From contig DFBZ01000020.1 of assembly GCA_002366835.1 (NCBI GenBank), positions 1-50,574 of the forward strand: a DNA stretch of 50,574 nt, in the 5' to 3' direction. The notes beneath the pieces are model-generated. The model was given only the letters and a program-made list of their open reading frames with translations, made no database searches and was not told where the DNA came from. This document shows positions 44,219 to 50,574 of the stretch, in pieces. Source of the DNA: Gammaproteobacteria bacterium UBA3067 (GTDB lineage: Bacteria > Pseudomonadota > Gammaproteobacteria > Pseudomonadales > UBA3067). The stretch's first letter is position 1. Each line of letters starts with the position of its first letter. The position numbers were made by a program, and so were the translations under genes.

Positions 44219-45766
44219 CTAAACTCCATCACTCTGAGGGTGAGCTTTGGAGTAATCGGAAAGAATCAGGTTCAAGGCATCGAGATAGGCTTTCGCCGAA
44301 GCAATAACAATATCGGTATCCGCCCCGCTGCCATTGACCACGCTCCCCCCTTTTTCCAGCCTCACCGTAACCTCGCCTTGCGAGTCAGTTCCACTGGTAA
44401 TGGCGTTAACGGAATAAAGCAGAAGGTTCGTACCGCTATTTACTATTTCCTCGATAGCCTTAAATGTGGCATCAACGGGGCCCGAGCCTTTAGCCTTGGC
44501 AGAGTGCTCTTTATCATCGACCGATAAACTGATCTCTGCTTCAGGCGTTTCTCCCATAACAGAAGAGACAGAAAGATCTACGAGCTTAACGCGCATATCG
44601 GATGCACGATAAGTATCGCTCACCAGCGCTTGTAAATCCTCATCAAAAATCTCGTGCTTTTTGTCTGCCAGCTCTTTGAACCTTGCAAAAGCATTATTAA
44701 GCGCCTCCTTGGTTTCGAATTGCACCCCGAGGCTATCGAGACGATCAGCAAACGCTGCGCGACCGGAGTGTTTACCGAGAACCATACGGTTCGCATTCCA
44801 ACCCACCTGCTCGGCACGCATTATTTCATAGGTTTCTCGGTGCTTGAGAACACCATCCTGGTGGATCCCAGCCTCATGAGCAAAGGCATTCGCCCCCACT
44901 ATTGCCTTATTAGGCTGCACGGGAAAACCAGTTATGGTAGAGACCAAGCGGGAGCAAGGTACAATTTCTTCCGTTTTAATATTCGTGTAAACGGGGAAGG
45001 CATCGTGGCGTGTTGCTATAGCCATGACGAGCTCTTCAAGTGAGGCGTTACCCGCCCTCTCACCCAAGCCATTAATGGTGCATTCAACCTGCCTCGCGCC
45101 GGCCAACACTGCGGCTTCTGAGTTGGCAACTGCAAGCCCAAGATCGTTATGACAATGTACAGAAAATACCGCTTTATCAGAATTTGGGATGCGCGCAATA
45201 AGCTGCGTAATGGTTTCGCCAAACTGGTGAGGTAGTGCATACCCCACAGTATCAGGGATATTAATAGTACGAGCGCCTGCATCGATTGCAGCTTCAATGA
45301 TTCGACATAGAAAATCCAACTCAGACCGACCTGCGTCTTCACAAGAAAATTCAACATCATCAACGAGATTTCTCGCCCGTTTGACGGCGGCAACAGCCCT
45401 TTCAACAACACTCTCCGGCTCCATTCTAAGCTTATGCTTCATATGAATGGGAGAAGTTGCGATAAACGTGTGAATGCGCGCCGCATTGGCACCCTTTAAG
45501 GCTTCAGCCGCACGATCTATATCCGCATCAGCAGCGCGCGCCAAACTACATATTCGACAGTCCTTAACGGCTTCAGCAACCGCTTTAACTGATGCAAAAT
45601 CTCCGGGGCTTGCAATAGCAAAACCCGCCTCAATAACGTCCACACGCATTCGTTCCAGCGCTTTAGCAATACGCAGTTTTTCCTCTTGGTTCATGGTCGC
45701 ACCGGGGCTTTGCTCACCATCGCGAAGAGTCGTATCAAAAATTACTAGACGTTCTTTATCACTCAT
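44219..45766 (-). CDS. leuA: 2-isopropylmalate synthase
   Basis: First committed step of leucine synthesis (acetyl-CoA plus 2-ketoisovalerate). 515 residues, the long form: catalytic TIM barrel with DTTLRDGEQSPGATMNQEEK near the N-terminus, SVHCHNDLGLAVANSEAAVL (metal ligands), NGLGERAGNASLEELVMA and HEAGIHQDGVLKHRETYEI; from about 390 to the end the LeuA regulatory (leucine-feedback) domain. It is followed by the HolD-like gene after 35 bp. Confidence 0.96.
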   Translation of the reverse strand: MSDKERLVIFDTTLRDGEQSPGATMNQEEKLRIAKALERMRVDVIEAGFAIASPGDFASVKAVAEAVKDCRICSLARAADADIDRAAEALKGANAARIHTFIATSPIHMKHKLRMEPESVVERAVAAVKRARNLVDDVEFSCEDAGRSELDFLCRIIEAAIDAGARTINIPDTVGYALPHQFGETITQLIARIPNSDKAVFSVHCHNDLGLAVANSEAAVLAGARQVECTINGLGERAGNASLEELVMAIATRHDAFPVYTNIKTEEIVPCSRLVSTITGFPVQPNKAIVGANAFAHEAGIHQDGVLKHRETYEIMRAEQVGWNANRMVLGKHSGRAAFADRLDSLGVQFETKEALNNAFARFKELADKKHEIFDEDLQALVSDTYRASDMRVKLVDLSVSSVMGETPEAEISLSVDDKEHSAKAKGSGPVDATFKAIEEIVNSGTNLLLYSVNAITSGTDSQGEVTVRLEKGGSVVNGSGADTDIVIASAKAYLDALNLILSDYSKAHPQSDGV

Positions 45767-45800
45767 TAAATATTATTTCCATTTACGAGGGGTCTCCGAC

Positions 45801-45914
45801 TCAGGCTAATTTAGCCCAAAAACCAAAGCCCCAACCTGCCGGCGGGTGCGAATAAAACTTGTAAGGACAAGCGGGGTATAGATAACACCCCAAAAAACTC
45901 ACAAGACTTGTCAT
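45801..45914 (-). other. Candidate leader reading frame upstream of leuA
   Basis: 37 codons starting MTSLVSFLGCYLYPACPYK and ending GWGFGFWAKLA, 34 bp before leuA. The mRNA here can form GGGGT/ACCCC, CTTGT/ACAAG and GGCTAA/TTAGCC hairpins. It is rich in aromatic residues but not in leucine, so classic leucine attenuation is not supported. Could be fortuitous. Confidence 0.25.
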
Positions 45915-46021
45915 GAAATCAAGCAAGTAACTATATCGACTCACGCCGATTATGCCAAGAGCGCGCACCTTCGAGACGCTGTACTTCGGAACCTTGTACA
46001 TCAAAACCGGTAATTTTCAAG

Positions 46022-46309
46022 TGTGATGATGGGTTTGCGAGTAAAAGCAACTTAGAGGAAGACCGGGCGATGGGCGTAAAACGTGTCGTATTTCATAAAC
46101 GAGTCGGCATATCGTACACCGCGATGGGAGTGAAGATAAAAATTTACGTGATTTTCGCGCGGGTATCGAAGGGAATATTTCTGAACTTAAACGTGCACTT
46201 CGGTGCGAGCAAGGCATTATGGAAAGGTCACGATGGATTCAAGGCGTTTGCTTGGTCATCGGTGATCAGCTACAACTTGGTAAGGATGGCTCGCCTGCAG
46301 TCTGGCTAG
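46022..46309 (+). pseudogene. Remnant of an IS transposase C-terminus, with two compensating frameshifts
   Basis: Frame 1 reads DDGFASKSNLEEDRAMGVKR VVFHKR (shown with a break), then about 60 nt are in another frame (DFRAGIEGNISELKRA), and frame 1 resumes with ASKALWKGHDGFKAFAWSSV ending MARLQSG. Together these match the catalytic end of transposases of the 'FRAGIEGNIS-LKR ... W-G--FKA--WSSV--YNL' class, probably ISNCY-like. The N-terminal half is missing. The MITE next to it has different ends and may belong to another element. Confidence 0.8.
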
Positions 46310-46404
46310 CTGACGCTAACGATACAAACACTCGCAATAAGAAACTTATTTGCAAAGGCTTAGGCTTCTCTGTGCCTAAAAAACAGCAAATAGATTAAAC
46401 ATCA

Positions 46405-46550
46405 GAGCATCTCTAAAAATTAGAATTTTTATTCGAGAGCAAGGAAGCGACGCAGGGAGCCAAAGCCGAGTGTAGAAGGACTACATCAGGAGTTGAGTAC
46501 GGAGCTCACGCCGTTATCGGGTAAAAAGGCAACTTTTAGAGATACCCATC
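46405..46550. mobile_element. MITE type A, copy 2 (146 bp)
   Basis: Reverse complement of copy 1 (8651-8796) with the same 146-bp length. Ends are ATCTCTAAAAATT near 46409 and AACTTTTAGAGATACCCATC at 46531-46550. The internal hairpin TGTAG-aagga-CTACA (from 46471) is changed to TGTAC-aaggg-GTACA in copy 1, keeping pairing. Confidence 0.85.
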
Positions 46551-46834
46551 AACCATTTCAGGGGAGAAGCACCCGAATCAAACACCCAATCCCATATACC
46601 ACTATCTACAGGAGAGTAAATTAAGGCATTTTACTCAAAACAACGTGTTTATGGATGGGCACTAGCTAGGTCTTAGTGTTTACGCGTATTGGATCAGTGC
46701 CTTAGATAATAGTTAGTCCTAACTCCTAAGCCAAAAGTTGATATTTATATTTATTCTGTACAGTGTGGCTGTCGGGTAATGTTTATTAGAAATCAATTCT
46801 CTATAGATATTACTCGCCCTAACTCGCTAAAAAA

Positions 46835-47782
46835 CTAACCCGCTTTTGCAACCTTTTTCGCCACTTCGATAATTAAACCACGCAGCCATTTGTGTGCGGA
46901 GTTATGTTGCAACAACGGACTCCAGGCCATTTTTAACTCGAAAGATGAGATGAAAAACGGCGGTGGTAAAACCACAAGTTTGGCATTTTGGGCCTGTAAA
47001 CGCGCAACGCGGGTAGGCAAGGTGGCGATTAAATCATTGCTTTCTGCAATCAGTGCGGGCATTTGATAGTGCCGCGTAAAAATACTGATATTGCGCTTTT
47101 CGCCAATTTCCAACAGTGCTTTATCGATCCAACCCAGTTGGCCGGATTTTTCAGGGTTCATACCAAACCCCACGCCCATGCCGGTTTTACTGACCCAGAT
47201 ATGGTGGGCAGCAAGATAGGACTCAAGCGTAAAGTGATCCACCGCTGGGTTGCCTCTATTGAGCAGACAGGAAAAGGTATCGTCCCAAACGGTAATCTGA
47301 TGGAAAGATTGAGGGATTTCATTAAAGCGGTTAATGGCCATATCCACCCGTCCCTGCTCCATATCCTTATAACTGACATCCGAAGGCGTAAGAAAATCCA
47401 GTACGACATTGGGCGCGGTTTCACGCATCTCCTTCACCAGAGCCGGCACCAGGGTGGCCTCTGCGTAATCAGAGGCCATAATCCGAAACATGCGGTTGCT
47501 TTGCTTGGGATCAAAGCTTTGGTTTGGCTCAAGTACCATCTGTATATCAGACAAAGCCTGTCGCAGCGCAGGCTGCAAATCGAGGGCACGCTCTGTGGGG
47601 GTCATGCCCTCACTGGAGCGAATCAAAAGAGGGTCGTCAAATATGGTGCGAAGACGCTTAAGCCCGTTACTCATTGCGGGCTGGGTGATGCCGAGCTGCT
47701 CGGCAGCACGAGTAACGTTTTTCTCCCTGAGTAATACATCGAGATAAATAAGCAAGTTGAGGTCAATATTTTTCAAAATCAT
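46835..47782 (-). CDS. LysR family transcriptional regulator
   Basis: 315 residues. N-terminal winged helix: NLLIYLDVLLREKNVTRAAE, QLGITQPAMSNGLKRLRTIF and DDPLLIRSSEGMTPTERAL are the NodD/LeuO-like branch signature. From about residue 90 the periplasmic-binding-like effector domain follows. Target genes are unknown: the divergent side is occupied by ykvA in the same direction, so no adjacent divergent target is present. Confidence 0.92.
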   Translation of the reverse strand: MILKNIDLNLLIYLDVLLREKNVTRAAEQLGITQPAMSNGLKRLRTIFDDPLLIRSSEGMTPTERALDLQPALRQALSDIQMVLEPNQSFDPKQSNRMFRIMASDYAEATLVPALVKEMRETAPNVVLDFLTPSDVSYKDMEQGRVDMAINRFNEIPQSFHQITVWDDTFSCLLNRGNPAVDHFTLESYLAAHHIWVSKTGMGVGFGMNPEKSGQLGWIDKALLEIGEKRNISIFTRHYQMPALIAESNDLIATLPTRVARLQAQNAKLVVLPPPFFISSFELKMAWSPLLQHNSAHKWLRGLIIEVAKKVAKAG

Positions 47783-47848
47783 AAGGCTTCGTTCAAATTG
47801 GAAGATTGCGCTTTAGTCACACGACAGCGGGAATTTTAAGGGACAAAA

Positions 47849-48262
47849 CTAACCCTTATCCGCATCACTATCTTGTGAAGAAGACTCCCACAGCCTAAAT
47901 GCGTCGATATCTTTTTTGACTGATTGTATGACAAAGCCGATCACCGCTAAATCATCGAGAAAACCACTACCCAAAATAAAATCTGGAATAAAGTCCAGCG
48001 GTAACAAGAAGTATAAAACCGCCGCAAGCGCCATTGAGAGGCTTCGCAGCGGTATGGCGGTATAGCGCCTAGTGGCCCAGGCTTTTAACATTCGCAGCAG
48101 AACTGCCAAATCCTCCATGCTTCCTTTTAAACGCTGCTGCTCGCTCTTGGCTTTTGCTGATGCCTGCTCAACAACTCTTTGTACCGCGCCATGATCGTTC
48201 ACCATTCTTTTGGCTCTATTCGCAATGCGCGAGAAGCCGGGAGGGGTGTCTTTTGATTTCAT
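47849..48262 (-). CDS. YkvA/DUF1232 family membrane protein
   Basis: 137 residues. The segment AVLYFLLPLDFIPDFILGSG FLDDLAVIGFVI (broken here) is the YkvA core with the PxDxIPD motif and the DDLAV helix. It is preceded by a hydrophilic Lys/Arg-rich N-terminus. Function unknown in general. It starts 66 bp before LysR on the same strand. Confidence 0.88.
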   Translation of the reverse strand: MKSKDTPPGFSRIANRAKRMVNDHGAVQRVVEQASAKAKSEQQRLKGSMEDLAVLLRMLKAWATRRYTAIPLRSLSMALAAVLYFLLPLDFIPDFILGSGFLDDLAVIGFVIQSVKKDIDAFRLWESSSQDSDADKG

Positions 48263-48681
48263 ATTTTTGGCAACCGTCAGTTAGCAATTTTAAGGCGACG
48301 AAAAAGCAGGGTATTTTGGATGTGGAGTACCCGTTCATAAATTTTTCAGAGCTGCCTTAGCAAGGGATATTAACATGAGGGAGGGCTTTCCCGCTCAGGC
48401 AAAGCAAAAACCACATAGATGGCCTGACGACAGCTGACCGGTATTCCTCCACTGGGAAAAGTCTCCGACGAACCCTTTGTTAAGTATAGATCTATCATTA
48501 TTTGTTATTTAGAGAGGGCTCCCTATCGTTTCATATTTTTGTACTACGGAGAGTTATTGCCCGGTTAAGCACTTATCGTGACAGGAATGTCACAAAAGAG
48601 GATGAAGTGTAATTATTTGTAAAAAATTCCCAAATACCGGGCTTTTTTCTATCCATGAGCTAGTATTAATAGGATAAGTTC

Positions 48682-48704
48682 TTATCCACACATGTTGTGG
48701 ATAA
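48682..48704. promoter_or_regulatory. Inverted pair of perfect DnaA boxes
   Basis: TTATCCACA (48682-48690) and TGTGGATAA (48696-48704) are exact consensus DnaA boxes in mirror orientation, 5 bp apart. Same box as in the 41-43 kb repeats. Confidence 0.65.
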
Positions 48705-49027
48705 CTCTGTTAATAAGCTTGTTATATCTTTCTCCCTCCCATTATTTTTGCCCTTTTCAGCAAATTGTACATTTTTTTTACGATTTAAATATAGTATTTA
48801 GTTACAATGACTTAAGTAAAAAATCAAACGCTTGCAACATATTTGTTAATCACTTTTAAACAGCCGCTTCAAAAGAAACTGCAATGTATATAACTTTCAG
48901 AGTGTCAAATAAAAAACTCATTTATTTATATTGACTTCAAAAATGTCAGTTTTAATACAAAACAGCCCAACACCCCACCAGTAGCCCTATTTTCATCCAG
49001 CCAGGGGGAACACCCAGCCCTCCACCC

Positions 49028-49051
49028 TGCCATCTATACAAATAGATGGCA
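49028..49051. promoter_or_regulatory. Perfect 10-bp hairpin in mdh leader
   Basis: TGCCATCTAT and ATAGATGGCA around an ACAA loop, followed by TTTG, about 130 bp before mdh. It resembles a weak terminator or regulatory hairpin. Confidence 0.45.
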
Positions 49052-49181
49052 TTTGAACGCTAGGGCGACTAAAATCCCGCTCGAACAAATCACCAGCAAA
49101 ATTACCTCGATATAACGAGGCTTATTGCGATTCAAAGCTCACAAGGCTTTTTTCAGACCACTCTAAGATGGGGAACAATTG

Positions 49182-50162
49182 ATGAAACAACCAGCCAAAG
49201 TTGCTGTTACCGGTGCAGCAGGTCAAATTAGTTATTCGCTCCTTTTCCGTATTGCATCAGGCCAGATGCTGGGCGCTGACCAGCCAATCATCCTGCAACT
49301 ACTGGAAATCACTCCTGCACTCGACGCACTGAAAGGTGTCGCGATGGAACTGGATGACTGCGCTTTCCCCCTTCTTCAGGGAATTGTTACCACCGACGAT
49401 GCGAACGTTGCTTTCAAAGATGCCGACTATGCACTGCTTGTTGGTGCTCGCCCTCGTGGCCCAGGCATGGAGCGTAAAGACCTTCTTGAAGCCAATGCAG
49501 CAATCTTTTCCGCCCAGGGCAAAGCGATTAACGAAGTTGCCAGCCGTGACATTAAAGTCTTGGTTGTTGGCAACCCGGCAAATACTAACTCTCTTATTGC
49601 CCAGCGTAATGCGCCAGATATCGACCCACGCCAGTTTACTGCCATGACACGCCTTGATCATAACCGTGCCATCGCACAACTCGCAGAAAAAACAGGCACG
49701 CACGTTACTGACATTACTAAAATGACAATCTGGGGCAATCACTCTGCAACCCAATACCCACAGATTTCAGAAACGCTTGTGAAGGGTGAAGCGGCCGCTC
49801 CTAAAGTAGATGACAGCTGGTATAAAGAAACGTTTATCCCCGATGTTCAGCAGCGTGGCGCTGCAATTATTAAAGCGCGCGGCGCGTCCAGTGCTGCTTC
49901 TGCAGCTAATGCAGCGATAGAACACATGCGTGACTGGGCCTTGGGCACCCCCGAAAACGACTGGGTAAGCATGGGCATCTATAGTGATGGCAGTTATGGG
50001 ATTGAGAAGGGGCTAATTTACTCTTTCCCCGTCACCTGTAAAGATGGCGATTTCAGCATCGTTCAAGGTCTTGAAATCGATGACTTCAGCCGTGAAAAAA
50101 TGCAGGCAACTGAAAAAGAACTGTGTGAAGAGCGTGATGCAGTGAACCACCTTCTTCCCTAG
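49182..50162 (+). CDS. mdh: Malate dehydrogenase
   Basis: Oxidises malate to oxaloacetate with NAD in the TCA cycle. Start is ATG 49182 (GGGGAAC upstream); the TTG just before it is not needed. 326 residues. NAD fold VAVTGAAGQISYSLLFRIAS, substrate-binding RPRGPGMERKDLL, NPANTN, catalytic TRLDHNRA and WGNHSATQYP are the features of the cytosolic-type (group 2) bacterial MDH. It is followed by a clear terminator and by the acyl-CoA dehydrogenase fragment. Confidence 0.96.
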   Translation: MKQPAKVAVTGAAGQISYSLLFRIASGQMLGADQPIILQLLEITPALDALKGVAMELDDCAFPLLQGIVTTDDANVAFKDADYALLVGARPRGPGMERKDLLEANAAIFSAQGKAINEVASRDIKVLVVGNPANTNSLIAQRNAPDIDPRQFTAMTRLDHNRAIAQLAEKTGTHVTDITKMTIWGNHSATQYPQISETLVKGEAAAPKVDDSWYKETFIPDVQQRGAAIIKARGASSAASAANAAIEHMRDWALGTPENDWVSMGIYSDGSYGIEKGLIYSFPVTCKDGDFSIVQGLEIDDFSREKMQATEKELCEERDAVNHLLP

Positions 50163-50182
50163 TAAACAGGTAAGTATTTCCT

Positions 50183-50223
50183 AAAAAGGGTGATGTTTCG
50201 TCATGGAACACCACCCTTTTTTT
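50183..50223 (+). terminator. Rho-independent terminator after mdh
   Basis: AAAAAGGGTG-a-TGTT pairs with AACA-CCACCCTTTTTTT over a short loop. It is 21 bp after the mdh stop and has a T-run of seven. Confidence 0.92.
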
Positions 50224-50313
50224 ATGCCTAAAATTCACTGAGCTTTATATAAAGAAAAAAATGAACCTTACTTAAGGGCGAACGCCCTTACCCTCATACA
50301 GTGGTCGTTACGT

Positions 50314-50574
50314 ATGGCAAACAACTCGCCCTCAGCCAATTGGCAAGATATTATTCTTCTCGATGAACAGCTAAGCGAAGAAGAGCGACTCATACAGCCC
50401 GCCAATACGCGCAAGACAAGTTGCAACCAGGCATTCAGCAAGCCTTCCGCAATGAGCTATTCGACCCGCTTATTTTCCAGGAAATGGGCAAGCTCGGTCT
50501 TCTCGGCATAAGAATCAAAGGTTACAACTGCAGTGGCGCAAGTTGCGTTGCCTACGGCTTGGTAGCCCGGGAAA
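50314..50574 (+). pseudogene. Acyl-CoA dehydrogenase (glutaryl-CoA type) N-terminus, frameshifted, cut by window edge
   Basis: The ATG 50314 frame reads NWQDIILLDEQLSEEERLI, the start of glutaryl-CoA-type dehydrogenases, then goes wrong. From about 50398 a different frame reads RQYAQDKLQPGIQQAFRNEL, then IFQEMGKLGLLGI and VAYGLVARE, and stays open to the window end. The break near 50391-50400 fits a 7-nt loss. Residues GYNCSGASC replace the usual EYGGAGASY region, another sign of decay. A sequencing error is possible. Confidence 0.8.

Larger units (their letters stand above)
45767..46834. other. 1.07-kb gene-poor region: leuA leader, transposase remnant, MITE
   Basis: Contains the leuA leader (a candidate short frame and three hairpins), a decayed transposase (46022-46309) and a MITE copy (46405-46550). 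From 46551 to 46834 I see only AT-rich sequence before the LysR gene's stop. It looks like an insertion hot spot. Confidence 0.7.
48263..49181. other. Long AT-rich non-coding region before mdh
   Basis: 919 bp with no supportable gene. Holds a perfect inverted pair of DnaA boxes (48682-48704) and a perfect 10-bp hairpin (49028-49051). The right part presumably contains the mdh promoter. Very AT-rich between 48720 and 48960. Confidence 0.6.

Overview
The window is a chromosomal segment of a gammaproteobacterium, most likely a marine Cellvibrio/Teredinibacter/Pseudomonas-like member. That placement rests on recognised proteins and gene order (prmB-aroC-MFS-sirB2 near folE; nudC next to sohB; split nrdJa/nrdJb; holD-rimI). 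No database search was run. Coding density is ordinary, with about 45 intact genes. I saw no tRNA, rRNA, CRISPR array or prophage.

Layout. 0-8.7 kb: sirB2 (cut by the window edge), an MFS transporter, aroC, prmB and folE, then cnoX-like, Sel1 and hypothetical genes, a small predicted outer-membrane protein, and queF. 8.7-17 kb: a MITE abutting queF, a YadG/YadH-type ABC exporter, a histidine phosphatase, an RlmI-type methyltransferase, lexA with its SOS box, a DEAD-box helicase and a DASS/SLC13 transporter. 17-23 kb: vapBC, a PaaI thioesterase, sohB, a membrane protein, nudC, a YbgC-like thioesterase and a soluble CZB-domain chemoreceptor. 23-34 kb: B12-dependent ribonucleotide reductase nrdJa/nrdJb behind a pair of NrdR boxes, a secreted unknown protein, a COG3146 acyltransferase, PilZ, methyltransferase, DUF1631 and HIT genes. 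34-41 kb: an MFS gene, a second type of MITE, the hypABCDE nickel-hydrogenase maturation operon (no hypF and no hydrogenase subunits in the window), cysK and slyD. 41-43.4 kb: a tandem triplication of the slyD-rimI intergenic region plus the 3' part of rimI. 43.4-50.6 kb: holD-like, leuA, a decayed transposase with a second MITE copy, a LysR regulator, a YkvA/DUF1232 protein, mdh, and a frameshifted acyl-CoA dehydrogenase (gcdH-like) running off the end.

The most unusual region is 41131-43156. Three direct units of about 670-678 bp each carry a 117-bp core that is identical in all three copies and contains two DnaA-box-like 9-mers 12 bp apart, while the flanking sequence has diverged. Two units end in truncated rimI fragments and only the last continues into intact rimI. 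Other notable points are: MITE insertions that sit exactly on gene boundaries (queF start, the hypE and MFS stop codons); an apparent ATT start for the MFS gene after aroC; a covarying hairpin inside one MITE family; and several perfect hairpins and DnaA-box pairs in long gene-free stretches (33.2-33.7 kb and 48.3-49.2 kb).
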